Under the pieces are notes generated by a model. The model ran no database searches. It had not been told where the DNA came from and saw nothing but the letters and a program-made list of their open reading frames with translations. From assembly GCA_905221195.1 (NCBI GenBank), contig CAJNCF010000005.1, positions 84,885 to 148,884 of the forward strand: a stretch of DNA of 64,000 nt, written 5' to 3'. The stretch comes from a bacterium. GTDB lineage: Bacteria > Bacillota > Bacilli > Lactobacillales > Streptococcaceae. Shown here in pieces: positions 36,497 to 46,892 of this stretch (position 1 is its first letter; the number at the start of each line of letters is the position of its first letter). A program made the position numbers and the translations under genes.

Positions 36497-37345
36497 TTAA
36501 AATGCTTTCCCAATCAGAATCTCCGCTTCAATTGTAATCTTTGTCAGTTGGCTCCAGTCAATCTTGGTCTGGTCAATGTGAAAGAGGAGAGGCGTCATAC
36601 TGAGTAGGGCTTGGAGTTGCTCTGCTGTGATAGTCTTAGTCAGAGAGGAAGTATGGCTAGATAGGATGGTAAAGTGTTCTTGGAAATGATTTTTGATATC
36701 TTGATTAGAATACTCCTTGTTTGTCAGCTGGTCTTGTACCTTCTGACGGATTTCTTTGAGGTGATTTTTAGTTGGGATAACCTTGATCAAGATACCGTCT
36801 TTGGATAAAACGCGGCGAAATTCTCCATAATTTGCAGGTGAGAAGATATCAAGCAGGATATCCATGATGGCGTCCTTTATAGGAAGGCGAGCTAAGTCGC
36901 CGACAAACCAATTGACTGCCCAGTTGGGTTCGCTCTTGGCAGCGATTTGGACTGAATCTTTGGAAATGTCAAAGGCATAGAAGGTTTTTTCAGGGTGATT
37001 TTCTTGGAGTTTTCGAGAGTAGAAACCTTCGCCACAGCCGATATCTAAAATTGTTTTGGCACTTTCTGAGCTTGCAAGTAAATCGGAGATGGCCTCTAAG
37101 ATAGCTTGATAAAAGCCAGCTTCTAGGATCTGTTGGCGGTTTTGAAAGTTTTCCTTGTCGTAGTTGGCAGATTGCTTGATTTGAGGTGCCAGATTGACAT
37201 AGCCAAATTTAGCCAAGTCAAAAGAATGGCGATTGCTACATTTGAGACTGCTCTCTACCAGAATCAGATTTTCTTGGCAGATAGGACAGGCAAAGGCAGT
37301 CGCAGAAACGAAGCGCTGCAGTTTTGGTTTGAGATTTGTATTCAT
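36497..37345 (-). CDS. rlmA: 23S rRNA (guanine-N1)-methyltransferase
   Basis: 282 aa, RlmA family (RlmA-II type in Gram-positives, acting on G748 in the macrolide-binding tunnel). An N-terminal zinc finger is seen as C20-P-I-C23...C36...H40, followed by a Rossmann methyltransferase with SAM motif ILDIGCGEG (about 98-106). Monocistronic on the minus strand. The exact target base is inferred from the genus. Confidence 0.9.
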   Translation of the reverse strand: MNTNLKPKLQRFVSATAFACPICQENLILVESSLKCSNRHSFDLAKFGYVNLAPQIKQSANYDKENFQNRQQILEAGFYQAILEAISDLLASSESAKTILDIGCGEGFYSRKLQENHPEKTFYAFDISKDSVQIAAKSEPNWAVNWFVGDLARLPIKDAIMDILLDIFSPANYGEFRRVLSKDGILIKVIPTKNHLKEIRQKVQDQLTNKEYSNQDIKNHFQEHFTILSSHTSSLTKTITAEQLQALLSMTPLLFHIDQTKIDWSQLTKITIEAEILIGKAF

Positions 37346-37495
37346 AGTTCAAGTGTATCAAAAGAGACAAATGAAAGCAACTTTAGGATGATTTGTAATA
37401 GAATTAAATAGGAGTATAATTACTTTTCAAAGCACTAAAATTAAATTGCTTTTATATACAAATTAATATATAATAATAGTTAGGAGGAAATAAGT

Positions 37496-37774
37496 ATGTT
37501 AAAAGAAGTATTAACCGTTGCAAAAGTTGCGAAAAAATCTTCACTATTTTTAGGTGGTGTCGCATTTGGTACCCTTGGTTTGAAAATCTTAGCAAGTAAG
37601 GAAGCTAAAAAAGGTTATTCTAAAGCTTTGGCTAAGGCTTACAAGTTGAAAGACGAGCTAGATGCATCTGTTTCTGTTGTGAAGCAACATGGAGATGATG
37701 TCTTGCAAGATGCCAAATATTTGTACGAGCAAGAGAAAAAAGAAGAGCAATTAGATAGCCTTATAGGAGAATAA
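37496..37774 (+). CDS. DUF6110-like small membrane partner of P-type ATPase
   Basis: 92 aa. One N-terminal helix rich in glycine (SSLFLGGVAFGTLGLKIL) is followed by a soluble charged helix (KDELDASVSVVKQHGDDVLQ) with His/Asp that could bind metal. It ends 1 base before the ATPase start, so the two are co-translated. The architecture mirrors the PacL (DUF1490) adaptor proteins that accompany mycobacterial metal ATPases; a similar chaperone role is an inference. Confidence 0.75.
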   Translation: MLKEVLTVAKVAKKSSLFLGGVAFGTLGLKILASKEAKKGYSKALAKAYKLKDELDASVSVVKQHGDDVLQDAKYLYEQEKKEEQLDSLIGE

Positions 37775-37775
37775 T

Positions 37776-39839
37776 ATGTCTTTTAAAGTGCTACATAGAG
37801 GATACCAACATATCCGCCTATCATCTTCTTTTTCACTCACCTTGGATATTCAAGACTATCTTCGTTCCTTGGCGAGAGATGAAAAGGGGATTGAGTCTAT
37901 CCAGTTTTACATGGATCAACAGCACTTTACTCTACGTATAAAAGAAGGCTTCTCCGTATTAGACAATGCAGAAGCCTTTTTAAAAAGAATTGATAAAGGG
38001 AAAGTTTCTGAGTTGATGACTCTTCCTGTTCGTAGAGAAGAGAGTGCTTATTCTATTGTTTCAGGTGCAGCGATTAAGCGTGTGCTTTTTCGTAGTCTTG
38101 TGCCGTCTCCAATTCGCTATATATGGACTTGTTATCAGGCTTTTGGATATGTTAAAGAAGCCTATCAAACACTAGCGCGTAAGGAACTAACGATGGAAGT
38201 CTTGGACTGTTCGGCTATTTTATTGTCTTTGTTTATGAACCAATCCAAGACTGCCAGCAACATCATGTTTATGCTTGATTTGGGGAATCATTTAGATCAG
38301 TGGTCCTTGAAAAAAACTGCAACAGATTTAGAACAAAGCCTTCTTGCAAAAGAGAGCGATGTATTCTTGGTACAGGGCGATACGGTCGTTAGTATCAAGA
38401 GTTCCGATGTTCAAATAGGAGATGTCTTGGTCCTATCTCAAGGAAATGAAATTCTGTTTGATGGACAAGTAGTTTCAGGTTTAGGTATGGTCAACGAAAG
38501 TTCCTTGACGGGAGAGAGTTTTCCAGTTGAAAAAAGAGAGTCTGATTCGGTTTGTGCAAACACAGTCTTGGAGACTGGGGAGCTACGCATTCGTGTAACC
38601 GATAATCAGATGAACAGCCGTATTTTACAGCTGATTGAGTTGATGAAAAAATCTGAAGAAAACAAGAAAACAAAACAACGCTATTTCATCAAGATGGCGG
38701 ACAAGGTCGTCAAATATAATTTCTTGGGGGCTGGTCTGACTTACCTATTAACAGGTTCTTTTTCTAAGGCTATTTCTTTCCTATTGGTCGATTTCTCCTG
38801 CGCTTTGAAAATCTCTACTCCTGTAGCTTATTTGACAGCTATCAAGGAGGGGTTGAACCGTGAAATGGTGATTAAGGATGGAGATGTTCTAGAGAAATAT
38901 CTGGAAGTTGACACTTTCTTGTTTGATAAGACAGGAACAATCACAACTAGCTATCCTATAGTTGAAAAGGTGTTACCTTTTGGAGATTATAGCGAGGAAG
39001 ATATTCTCAGAATCAGTGCCTGTCTTGAGGAACACATTTATCATCCTATTGCTAATGCCATTGTCAAACAAGCCGAGATAGAGGGAATTGAACATGAGGA
39101 AATGCATGGGAAACTCCAATATATTGCAAGCAAGGGAATCAAATCCCATATAGATGGCCAACCAGTTGTTATTGGGAATTATGTCTTGATGCAGGATGAG
39201 CAGATTCATATCAGTTCAGAACAAAATGCTTTAATTGAAGAATACAAGAGTCACTACAATCTCTTATTCTTAGCATATCAGAATGAATTGATTGGAATGT
39301 TCTGCATCCATACTCCCTTGAGAAAAGAAGCAAAAGTAGCCTTGGAGAAACTTAAGACTCAAGGGAAAAAATTGATTCTGGCAACAGGGGATACCCTGGT
39401 TAGGACAGAGGAATTAGTCAAAGATTTGCCCTTTGATCAGGTCTATACAGACTTGAAACCTGATGGGAAATTTGAGTTAGTAGAGGAACTGCAGAAAGCA
39501 GGTCACACTATTTTGATGGTTGGAGATGGGTTGAATGACTCAGCTGCTCTAACCCTATCAGATATCGGTGTGGTGATGAATGAGAGTGCAGATATTTCTA
39601 AGCAAATGAGTGATATCTTATTGTTAGATAATCGCTTAGATTTCTTCCAAGAGTTGGATTCGCTATCATCATCTTTGCAAATACTCATCAAGAAGAATAT
39701 TCAAGATACCGTTGTCGTAAATAGTAGTTTGATTGGCTTTGGCTTGTTTAATTGGCTCAGTCCTTCAAACCTCTCTATCTTACATAATCTAACAACCTTA
39801 CGCATAGTCCTGCGTAGTCTGTCTATTAAGGCTAGATAG
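37776..39839 (+). CDS. P1B-like cation-transporting P-type ATPase
   Basis: 687 aa. Actuator motif TGES, phosphorylation motif DKTGT with D384, and hinge GDGLNDSAAL are all intact, so it should be active. The transmembrane metal site, normally CPC-ALGLATP in P1B pumps, reads FSC-ALKISTP with Cys342 and no proline, so metal choice is uncertain. No N-terminal CxxC metal domain. It resembles CtpC/CtpG-like pumps that pair with a small membrane adaptor, encoded just upstream. The transported ion cannot be read from sequence. Confidence 0.88.
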   Translation: MSFKVLHRGYQHIRLSSSFSLTLDIQDYLRSLARDEKGIESIQFYMDQQHFTLRIKEGFSVLDNAEAFLKRIDKGKVSELMTLPVRREESAYSIVSGAAIKRVLFRSLVPSPIRYIWTCYQAFGYVKEAYQTLARKELTMEVLDCSAILLSLFMNQSKTASNIMFMLDLGNHLDQWSLKKTATDLEQSLLAKESDVFLVQGDTVVSIKSSDVQIGDVLVLSQGNEILFDGQVVSGLGMVNESSLTGESFPVEKRESDSVCANTVLETGELRIRVTDNQMNSRILQLIELMKKSEENKKTKQRYFIKMADKVVKYNFLGAGLTYLLTGSFSKAISFLLVDFSCALKISTPVAYLTAIKEGLNREMVIKDGDVLEKYLEVDTFLFDKTGTITTSYPIVEKVLPFGDYSEEDILRISACLEEHIYHPIANAIVKQAEIEGIEHEEMHGKLQYIASKGIKSHIDGQPVVIGNYVLMQDEQIHISSEQNALIEEYKSHYNLLFLAYQNELIGMFCIHTPLRKEAKVALEKLKTQGKKLILATGDTLVRTEELVKDLPFDQVYTDLKPDGKFELVEELQKAGHTILMVGDGLNDSAALTLSDIGVVMNESADISKQMSDILLLDNRLDFFQELDSLSSSLQILIKKNIQDTVVVNSSLIGFGLFNWLSPSNLSILHNLTTLRIVLRSLSIKAR

Positions 39840-39857
39840 ATGAGAGTTATTAACAGC

Positions 39858-39893
39858 AAAAAGGAGTTACCTTTCTTGAGGTTAACTCCTTTG
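39858..39893. terminator. Bidirectional terminator between ATPase and tyrS
   Basis: AAAGGAGTTA...pairs with ...TAACTCCTTT, with A and T runs on the two sides; it lies between convergent genes. Confidence 0.8.
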
Positions 39894-39916
39894 TTTATAG
39901 ATAAATGTTGAATAGT

Positions 39917-41173
39917 TTAGTAAGTCAATACAAAGTATTTTTTCTTACCACGACGGATAACAGTCAGTTCGTTTTCAAGCTTATCTGTGTCACTCAAGAC
40001 ATAGTCAAGGTCTTGGATACGGTCGCCGTTGACGTAGATAGCTCCGTTTTGGACGTCTTCACGGGCTTGGCGTTTTGAGTTAACCACACCAGATGAAACG
40101 AGCAGTTCCACGATATTGTGGTTTTCATCTGCTTGAACTTGGTAGTTTGGCACACCACGAAGTCCTTGTTTGAGTTCTTTGACAGAAAGGTTTTTGATGT
40201 TTCCTGCAAAGAGTTGCTCAGTGATGTTGAGGGCTTCCTTGTAGGCTTCTTCGCCGTGAACAAGTGTGACAACTTCACGAGCCAAGACTTTTTGAGCCAA
40301 GCGTTCGTGTGGAGCTGCTTCAAATTGTTTGCGAATGTCTTCAATCTCTTCAAGTGACAAGAAAGTAAAGATCTTCAAGAAGCGAACAGCGTCTGCATCC
40401 ATAACGTTCATCCAGAATTGGTACATTTCGTATGGAGAAGTCTTTTCAGGATTGAGCCAGACTGCGTTTCCTTCTGATTTACCAAATTTCTTACCAGTTG
40501 CATCTGTAATCAATGGAACAGTGATAACGTGGCCAGTCTTGTCAGCCTTACGACGAAGCAACTCAGTACCAGCTGTCATATTTCCCCACTGGTCAGAACC
40601 ACCGATTTGAAGTGTTACGTTGTGGTCTTGGTTAAGGACGAAGAAATCGTAACCTTGCATGATTTGGTAGGCAAACTCAGTGTAAGAAATCCCTGTTTCA
40701 ATCCGTTTTTTCACAGACTCTTTACTCATCATGTAGTTGACAGTGAAGTATTTTCCGATATCACGGAGGAAGTCAATGAAGCTGATGCTGCCAAACCAGT
40801 CGTAGTTGTTGACCATGACAGCTTTATTTTCGCCATTTTCAAAGTCAAGAAAACGAGAAAGTTGTCCTTGGATAGACTTGACCCAGCCATCTACTGTGTC
40901 TTTTGTTTGGAGACTACGCTCAGCATCTTTGAAGGACGGATCTCCGATGAGACCTGTAGCACCGCCAACGAGCGCATAAGGTTTGTGACCTGCTAGCTGC
41001 AAGCGACGACTTGTCAAGATAGCGACAAGGTGGCCTAGGTGAAGGCTGTCAGCAGTTGGATCGTAGCCAGTATAATAAGAAACTTGACCTTCTTCTAGGG
41101 CTTTACGCAAAGCTTCTTCATCAGTCGTTTGAAAAATCAAACCACGCTCTTTTAGCTCATCAAAAATGTGCAT
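39917..41173 (-). CDS. tyrS: Tyrosyl-tRNA synthetase
   Basis: 418 aa class I synthetase. HIGH motif variant HLGH (45-48), KMSKS variant KFGKS near residue 230, and a C-terminal S4-like RNA-binding domain ([20 protein letters not shown]). The leader on the minus strand is about 100 bases or less with no T-box. It is divergent from pbp1b. Confidence 0.97.
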   Translation of the reverse strand: MHIFDELKERGLIFQTTDEEALRKALEEGQVSYYTGYDPTADSLHLGHLVAILTSRRLQLAGHKPYALVGGATGLIGDPSFKDAERSLQTKDTVDGWVKSIQGQLSRFLDFENGENKAVMVNNYDWFGSISFIDFLRDIGKYFTVNYMMSKESVKKRIETGISYTEFAYQIMQGYDFFVLNQDHNVTLQIGGSDQWGNMTAGTELLRRKADKTGHVITVPLITDATGKKFGKSEGNAVWLNPEKTSPYEMYQFWMNVMDADAVRFLKIFTFLSLEEIEDIRKQFEAAPHERLAQKVLAREVVTLVHGEEAYKEALNITEQLFAGNIKNLSVKELKQGLRGVPNYQVQADENHNIVELLVSSGVVNSKRQAREDVQNGAIYVNGDRIQDLDYVLSDTDKLENELTVIRRGKKKYFVLTY

Positions 41174-41286
41174 GTGTCTTTTCTCCTTTTTAAAAATATT
41201 GTTTCTATCTATTGTATCACAAACTTGAGCAATAGCCTAGTAGAATAGGGGAGAAAGTGGCTATTTTATTGAAAGTTTACCTTTTA

Positions 41287-41295
41287 TGGTATAAT
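41287..41295 (+). promoter_or_regulatory. pbp1b promoter (extended -10)
   Basis: TGG TATAAT at 41287-41295, 19 bases before the start codon. It uses the same extended -10 form as many genes in the window. Confidence 0.65.
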
Positions 41296-41314
41296 AGATA
41301 GAGTGAGGAAATCC

Positions 41315-43789
41315 ATGCAAAATCAATTAAATGAATTAAAACGAAAAATGCTGGAATTTTTCCAGCTAGTAAAATCAAACATAAATCATAAAAAATCAGA
41401 GAAAGTCTCAGAAGAGAAGAAGTTGGATGGGACAGGTGGGCGAATTTTGTCTATTTTAGGGAGCATTTTAGCTGCTATCAAGGGAACTTTGAATACTCTC
41501 TTTATTCTAGGCTTTATTGGTGGGCTTTTTGGTGCTGGTGTAGCTCTTGGTTATGGAGTTGCTTTGTTTGACAAGGCTAAGGTTCCGCAAGTGGAGGACT
41601 TGGTCAAGCAGGTCAAAAATGTTTCTTCAATCTCAGAAATTGTTTATGCAGATGGGAGTGTTATTGCTTCTATCGAGAGTGACTTACTGAGAACTTCTGT
41701 CTCATCTGAGGAAATATCGGACAATCTCAAAAAGGCTATCGTTGCAACTGAGGACGAACATTTTCTTGAACATAAAGGGGTTGTGCCAAAAGCTGTGATT
41801 CGGGCGACCTTGGGAACCTTTGCAGGTTTGGGCTCATCTAGTGGGGGCTCGACCTTGACTCAACAGCTAATCAAGCAACAAGTGGTCGGAGATGCTCCTA
41901 CCTTGGCTCGTAAGGCTACAGAAATTGTCGATGCCCTTGCTTTAGAAAGAGTGATGGGAAAAGATGAGATCCTAACAGCCTATCTCAATATCGCTCCTTT
42001 TGGTAGAAATCATAAAGGGCAAAACATTGCAGGTGTTCAGCAAGCTGCTGAAGGGATTTTCGGTATTGATGCCAACAAGTTGAGTATTCCTCAAGCTGCC
42101 TTCCTAGCAGGTTTGCCCCAGAGTCCGATTACTTATTCTCCTTATGAAAATACTGGAGAGTTAAAGAGTGATGAAGACTTAGAACTTGGTTTGAAGCGAG
42201 CCAAGGCTGTTCTCTATAACATGTATCGTACGGGTGCTTTAACTAAGGAAGAGTACGACCAGTACAAGGATTATAATCTCAAACAAGACTTCTTGCCATC
42301 GGGAACTGTTAATGCTGTTTCGAGAGATTACCTTTACTTTACGGCTATGTCTGAAGCGACAGATCGTATGTATGATTATTTGGTTCAGCAGGACAATGTC
42401 TCTAGCCAAGAGTTGAAAAAGGAAGCGGTTCAAAAGGCTTATCATGAGCGAGCGGAGCAGGAACTAAGTAAGGGTGGTTACAAAATCACTACAACGATCA
42501 ATAAAAAAATTCATAACGCCATGCAAAATGCAGTTGCTAACTACGGTCGTTTGGTAGATGATTCGACTGGGCAGCCTGAAGTAGGGAATGTTTTGATGGA
42601 CAATAAAACGGGGGCTGTTCTAGGATTTGTTGGTGGTCGTAATTACCAGACAAACCAAAATAATCACGCCTTTGATACCAAGCGTTCGCCAGCCTCTACA
42701 ACCAAGCCTTTGTTGGCCTACGGTATTGCCATTGACCAAGGTTTGATGGGAAGCGCTAGTATCTTGTCCAATTATCCGACAAAATTCTCTAATGGAAATC
42801 CTATCATGTATGTAAACAGTCCAGGTACAGGCATGATGACTTTGGGAGAAGCCTTGAACTATTCATGGAATATCCCAGCCTATTGGACCTATCGCATGCT
42901 TCGTGAGAAGGGTGTAGATGTCAAGGGTTACATGGAGAAAATGGGTTACGAGATTCCAGAGTACGGTATCGAAAGTCTGCCTATGGGCGGTGGTATCGAA
43001 GTCACAGTTGCCCAGCATACCAACGGTTATCAAACAATTGCTAATAACGGTGTCTACCATCAGAAACATGTAATTTCTAAGATTGAATCATCTGATGGTA
43101 GAGTAATCTATGAATTCCAAGACAAACCAGTTCAAGTGTACTCGAAGGCAACAGCAACGATTATGCAGAGCTTGCTTCGTGAAGTGATTTCATCTCGAAT
43201 CACTTCAAGTTTCCAAACGGACTTGGCTGCTATTAATTCAAACTTAGCTCGTGCAGATTGGATTGGTAAGACTGGTACAACCAATGAAGATGAAAATATG
43301 TGGCTCATACTTTCGACACCAAGATTGACTCTAGGTGGTTGGCTAGGTCATGATGACAATCGCCCGATGGCTAAGGGGGCTGGGCATTATCGAAATGCCA
43401 AATATATGGCTCACTTGGTTAATGCTATCCAAGAGGCTGAGCCTGGCGTTTGGGGCAATGAACGCTTTAATCTTGATTCTAGTGTAACTCAATCTCAGGT
43501 TCTCAGATCAACAGGACAGAAACCAGGTAAAGTAACCGTTAATGGGAAAACGGTGGATCTTTCAGGTTCTACTGTAACGAGCTATTGGGCTAACAAGGCG
43601 GGAGCTCCTACGACCAGCTATCACTTTGCTATTGGAGGAAGTGAGTCAGATTATCAAAATGCTTGGTCAAGTATCGTTAGCACCCTACCAACTACTTCCA
43701 GCTCAAGCACTAGTTCAAGTAGCAGTTCAAGTGATAGCTCTAACAGTACATCAAGTTCATCATCTACACAACCAAATAGTGGAAGATAG
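41315..43789 (+). CDS. pbp1b: Class A penicillin-binding protein 1b
   Basis: 824 aa bifunctional peptidoglycan synthase. A cytoplasmic N-terminus and one membrane helix (about 62-90) precede a GT51 glycosyltransferase ([11 protein letters not shown], catalytic Glu146) and a transpeptidase with S461-TTK, SWN and K652-TGT. The C-terminus is a serine-rich tail. The start [16 protein letters not shown] matches pneumococcal PBP1b and has GAGG upstream; an upstream GTG in frame has none. It is divergent from tyrS. Confidence 0.96.
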   Translation: MQNQLNELKRKMLEFFQLVKSNINHKKSEKVSEEKKLDGTGGRILSILGSILAAIKGTLNTLFILGFIGGLFGAGVALGYGVALFDKAKVPQVEDLVKQVKNVSSISEIVYADGSVIASIESDLLRTSVSSEEISDNLKKAIVATEDEHFLEHKGVVPKAVIRATLGTFAGLGSSSGGSTLTQQLIKQQVVGDAPTLARKATEIVDALALERVMGKDEILTAYLNIAPFGRNHKGQNIAGVQQAAEGIFGIDANKLSIPQAAFLAGLPQSPITYSPYENTGELKSDEDLELGLKRAKAVLYNMYRTGALTKEEYDQYKDYNLKQDFLPSGTVNAVSRDYLYFTAMSEATDRMYDYLVQQDNVSSQELKKEAVQKAYHERAEQELSKGGYKITTTINKKIHNAMQNAVANYGRLVDDSTGQPEVGNVLMDNKTGAVLGFVGGRNYQTNQNNHAFDTKRSPASTTKPLLAYGIAIDQGLMGSASILSNYPTKFSNGNPIMYVNSPGTGMMTLGEALNYSWNIPAYWTYRMLREKGVDVKGYMEKMGYEIPEYGIESLPMGGGIEVTVAQHTNGYQTIANNGVYHQKHVISKIESSDGRVIYEFQDKPVQVYSKATATIMQSLLREVISSRITSSFQTDLAAINSNLARADWIGKTGTTNEDENMWLILSTPRLTLGGWLGHDDNRPMAKGAGHYRNAKYMAHLVNAIQEAEPGVWGNERFNLDSSVTQSQVLRSTGQKPGKVTVNGKTVDLSGSTVTSYWANKAGAPTTSYHFAIGGSESDYQNAWSSIVSTLPTTSSSSTSSSSSSSDSSNSTSSSSSTQPNSGR

Positions 43790-43790
43790 G

Positions 43791-43817
43791 AAAGTGGCAT
43801 TGATTGCCACTTTTTTC
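43791..43817 (+). terminator. pbp1b terminator
   Basis: AAAGTGGC pairs with GCCACTTT, followed by a T-run, immediately after the stop codon. Confidence 0.85.
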
Positions 43818-43831
43818 TTTTGTCCTTTCGT

Positions 43832-43846
43832 GTTACAATAAAGGTA
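43832..43846 (+). promoter_or_regulatory. Extended -10 abutting start codon of EamA gene
   Basis: TGT TACAAT, a one-base-spaced extended -10 (43831-43839), ends 7 bases before the ATG at 43846. The transcript would begin at or next to the start codon, suggesting a leaderless mRNA. Confidence 0.5.
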
Positions 43847-44757
43847 TGAATCAGTATCAGAAAAAGATTGTTAAAGGAACCATTTATTCGCTTCTATCTG
43901 GCTTAATCTGGGGAATCTGTGGAATTCTAGGAGAGTATTTCTTTACTCATTATCAGGTTTCTTCGGGCTGGATTACCTCTATGCGTTTAACACTGGCAGG
44001 GAGTCTTGTGCTCATTTGGTCAGCAATGCAATTAAAATCACAAGTGTTAGATATCTGGCGAGACAAGAAAAATTACCTGCCTTTCTTGGCCTATGCTATT
44101 TTGGGAATTTTCTCAGTCCAGTATTTTTTCTATCTCTGCGTAGAATACTCAAATGCTGCGACAGCAACTATTTTACAGTTTATCAGCCCTGTCTTTATTC
44201 TTTTTTACAATCTTTTGGTTTATCAAAAACGAGCGTCAAAAAGTGCTATTTTTTATGTTTTAGTTGCCATGTTGGGTGTTGGCTTGATGGCGACAAAGGG
44301 GGATCTCTCTCAGTTATCTATGACACCACTAGCGCTTGTGACGGGTTTGCTGAGTGCTATGGGAGTCATGTTTAATGTCATCTTGCCCCAACCTTTTGCG
44401 AAGCGCTATGGTTTCGTTCCTACGGTTGGGTGGGGGATGATTTTGGCAGGTTTATTTAGCAATGTCCTCTCGCCAGTGTATCATCTTTCCTTTACTCTTG
44501 ATATTTGGAGTATCTTGATTTGCCTCATTATCGCTTTCTTTGGGACGGCTTTTGCCTTTTTCATTTCCATGAAGGCGGTGTCCTTGGTTTCTCCCTTGGT
44601 GGTTTCTGTTATCAGTGCCAGTGAACCTCTCTCCTCTGCTCTCTTGAGTGTTTTGTTTTTAGGGTTGGTGGTGGATTGGTCCCTCCTTCTAGCTATGGCC
44701 TTGATTATTTTACCCATGATTTTCCTATCGATAGAAGAAGCGAAAGAAAGTAGATAA
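43846..44757 (+). CDS. EamA/DMT-family transporter
   Basis: 303 aa with ten predicted membrane helices in two EamA repeats (SLLSGLIWGICGILGEYFF and LSAMGVMFNVILPQPFAKRY). Drug/metabolite transporter superfamily; the substrate is unknown. The frame is open upstream through the pbp1b terminator, so the start was set at 43846, where the protein begins like its relatives. No proper ribosome-binding site is seen (AAAGGT touches the ATG). Confidence 0.85.
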   Translation: MNQYQKKIVKGTIYSLLSGLIWGICGILGEYFFTHYQVSSGWITSMRLTLAGSLVLIWSAMQLKSQVLDIWRDKKNYLPFLAYAILGIFSVQYFFYLCVEYSNAATATILQFISPVFILFYNLLVYQKRASKSAIFYVLVAMLGVGLMATKGDLSQLSMTPLALVTGLLSAMGVMFNVILPQPFAKRYGFVPTVGWGMILAGLFSNVLSPVYHLSFTLDIWSILICLIIAFFGTAFAFFISMKAVSLVSPLVVSVISASEPLSSALLSVLFLGLVVDWSLLLAMALIILPMIFLSIEEAKESR

Positions 44758-44798
44758 AAAGTCTTTTCTTAATTCTAAAAGTGTGCTATACTAGAATA

Positions 44799-44950
44799 GT
44801 CAATAAAACACGGGGAGATAGTTGTGAAGAGTGTTTTTAGGTTGTATCGGTAGGGGCTTGCTTTTACCGACAGCACGTTTTATCTCACATCCCTAAAAAT
44901 CATACCTAAAAACAAACAAAAAGGCTTCAAATTTGAGGCCTTTTTTGGTA
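44799..44950 (+). ncRNA. Candidate structured RNA upstream of dapH
   Basis: An extended -10 (TGC TATACT, 44784-44792) starts a noncoding transcript of about 150 nt ended by a terminator (44919-44946). Hairpin CGGTA/TACCG is internal. GTTTTTAGGT can pair with ACCTAAAAAC, or part of it with CCCTAAAAA just before, giving two competing partners. GAGATA pairs with TATCTC across it, giving a pseudoknot-like pattern. It could be a trans-acting sRNA or a cis leader of dapH. It does not show lysine riboswitch features. Confidence 0.6.
44919..44946 (+). terminator. Terminator of candidate RNA before dapH
   Basis: AAAGGCTTCAAA pairs with TTTGAGGCCTTT, followed by TTTTT. A further extended -10 (TGG TAGAAT, about 44946-44954) overlaps its end and probably serves dapH. 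Confidence 0.85.
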
Positions 44951-44985
44951 GAATAGGTATCATTAAAATGAACTAGGAGGCGCTT

Positions 44986-45684
44986 ATGACTGCTACAAAA
45001 ATGAACGCACAAGAAATTATCCAATTTATCGCCAATGCTGAAAAGAAAACCAGTGTTAAAGTAACCTTTGAGGGAGAACTTGCAACTGCTATACCTAGCT
45101 CTGTTATCAAACTAGGAAATGTCCTATTTGGAGACTGGAAGGACGTGGCTCCGCTTCTTGATGGCTTGGTAGAAAATCAAGACTATGTTGTTGAGCAAGA
45201 CGCTCGTAATTCTGCCGTTCCTTTGCTAGATAAACGTGCTATCAACGCTCGTATCGAGCCAGGTGCTATTATCCGTGACCAAGTTGAAATTGGTGACAAT
45301 GCTGTTATCATGATGGGAGCAGTTATCAATATCGGTGCTGAAATCGGTGCAGGAACCATGATTGACATGGGGGCTATCCTTGGTGGTCGTGCCATTGTTG
45401 GGAAAAACAGCCACGTTGGTGCAGGTGCCGTTCTTGCAGGTGTGATTGAGCCAGCTAGCGCAGAACCAGTTCGTGTCGGAGACAATGTTCTTATCGGAGC
45501 CAATGCAGTGGTTATCGAAGGGGTCCAAATCGGTAGTGGTTCAGTTGTCGCAGCAGGAGCTATTGTTACTCAAGATGTCCCAGAAAACGTGGTAGTAGCA
45601 GGTGTTCCAGCTCGCATTATCAAAGAAATTGATGCCCAAACTCAACAAAAAACAGCGCTAGAAGATGCGCTTCGTACCTTGTAA
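44986..45684 (+). CDS. dapH: Tetrahydrodipicolinate N-acetyltransferase
   Basis: 232 aa. An N-terminal DapH domain is followed by a left-handed beta-helix of hexapeptide repeats ([20 protein letters not shown]...). It acetylates tetrahydrodipicolinate in the acetyl branch of lysine/DAP synthesis; pneumococcal peptidoglycan needs lysine. AGGAGG precedes the ATG. dapL, the next step, follows after 66 bases with a hairpin between. Confidence 0.95.
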   Translation: MTATKMNAQEIIQFIANAEKKTSVKVTFEGELATAIPSSVIKLGNVLFGDWKDVAPLLDGLVENQDYVVEQDARNSAVPLLDKRAINARIEPGAIIRDQVEIGDNAVIMMGAVINIGAEIGAGTMIDMGAILGGRAIVGKNSHVGAGAVLAGVIEPASAEPVRVGDNVLIGANAVVIEGVQIGSGSVVAAGAIVTQDVPENVVVAGVPARIIKEIDAQTQQKTALEDALRTL

Positions 45685-45699
45685 TTGTAAATGAAAAAT

Positions 45700-45729
45700 A
45701 GAGGCGGAACCCTTTTCCAGCCTCTTTCT
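45700..45729 (+). terminator. Hairpin between dapH and dapL
   Basis: AGAGGC...GGAA pairs with TTCC...GCCTCT, followed by TTCTGC. It is a weak terminator or processing site, so dapL may be partly read through. Confidence 0.6.
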
Positions 45730-45750
45730 GCTATATAGGAGGAAAGATAG

Positions 45751-46881
45751 ATGTTAGATTTGATTCAGACTAGACGAGATTTGCACCAGATTCCAGAGAT
45801 TGGCTTGGAGGAGTTCAAGACTCATGCTTATTTGCTGGATGTGATTGAGCCATTGACTGCGGGCAAGGAGTTTGTTCAAGTTCGTACTTGGCGGACAGGA
45901 ATTTTGGTCTATTTGCAGGGAAGTCAGCCAGAGCGTACCATTGGTTGGAGAACAGATATTGACGGCCTGCCTATCGTCGAACAAACAGGACTTCCGTTCG
46001 CTTCTCAGCACCAAGGTCGCATGCACGCCTGTGGCCATGATTTCCACATGACCATTGCCTTGGGGTGTCTCGAGCGCGCCCTTGAGGAGCAACCCAAGAA
46101 CAATCTGCTCTTTCTTTTTCAGCCAGCTGAGGAGAATGAAGCTGGTGGGATGCTCATGTATGAGGATGGCGCTTTTGGAGACTGGTTGCCAGACCAATTT
46201 TATGGTCTCCATGTCCGTCCAGATTTAAAAGTCGGACAGATTGCGACTAATACTCATACGCTCTTTGCAGGGACCTGTGAGGTGAAGATTCGTTTCAAAG
46301 GAAAAGGGGGCCACGCAGCCTTTCCACATGAAGCCAATGACGCCTTGGTAGCTGCTAGTTATTTTGTGACTCAAGTGCAATCAGTTGTTAGCCGTAATGT
46401 TAACCCAATCGAGGGAGCAGTGGTGACCTTTGGTCTTTTCCAAGCTGGAACAACCAACAATGTCATCACAGATACAGCCTTTTTGCATGGAACCATTCGT
46501 GCCTTGACACAGGACATGAGCCTCTTGGTGCAAAAGAGGGTCAAAACAGTTGCAGAAGGAGTTGCAGCTGCCTTTGATATGGAAGTCGAAGTGGAACTCA
46601 AACAAGGAGGATACCTGCCTGTTGAGAACAATCCAGCCTTGGCGCGTGAACTGATGGATTTCTTTGAAGAAAAAGACGGAATCGAGTTGATTGATATTGA
46701 GCCTGCTATGACAGGAGAGGATTTTGGTTATTTGCTTTCAAAGGTTGATGGCGTTATGTTTTGGCTTGGTATTGATAGTCCCTACGCCCTTCATCATCCT
46801 CAGATGAGTCCTAAGGAAGAGGCACTAGCTATTGGGGTGGATGCAGTTTCTAGTTTCCTGAAAAAGAAGGCATCAGAGTAG
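45751..46881 (+). CDS. dapL: N-acetyldiaminopimelate deacetylase
   Basis: 376 aa, M20 metallopeptidase family. Metal ligands are visible in HACGHD (His92, Cys94, His96, Asp97) and EENEAGG (about 132), with the dimerisation domain at about 175-285. Beside dapH it is best read as N-acetyl-LL-DAP deacetylase; similar proteins are often misnamed hippurate hydrolases. AGGAGG precedes the ATG. Confidence 0.9.
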   Translation: MLDLIQTRRDLHQIPEIGLEEFKTHAYLLDVIEPLTAGKEFVQVRTWRTGILVYLQGSQPERTIGWRTDIDGLPIVEQTGLPFASQHQGRMHACGHDFHMTIALGCLERALEEQPKNNLLFLFQPAEENEAGGMLMYEDGAFGDWLPDQFYGLHVRPDLKVGQIATNTHTLFAGTCEVKIRFKGKGGHAAFPHEANDALVAASYFVTQVQSVVSRNVNPIEGAVVTFGLFQAGTTNNVITDTAFLHGTIRALTQDMSLLVQKRVKTVAEGVAAAFDMEVEVELKQGGYLPVENNPALARELMDFFEEKDGIELIDIEPAMTGEDFGYLLSKVDGVMFWLGIDSPYALHHPQMSPKEEALAIGVDAVSSFLKKKASE

Positions 46882-46892
46882 AGGATTTGTCT

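Noticed and set aside
41174..41302. T-box leader for tyrS
   Set aside because: The region is too short and lacks the T-box sequence and a terminator hairpin; the same is true for hisS, argS, aspS and gltX leaders.
44799..44950. Lysine riboswitch upstream of dapH
   Set aside because: The conserved lysine-box core elements and five-helix layout are absent.
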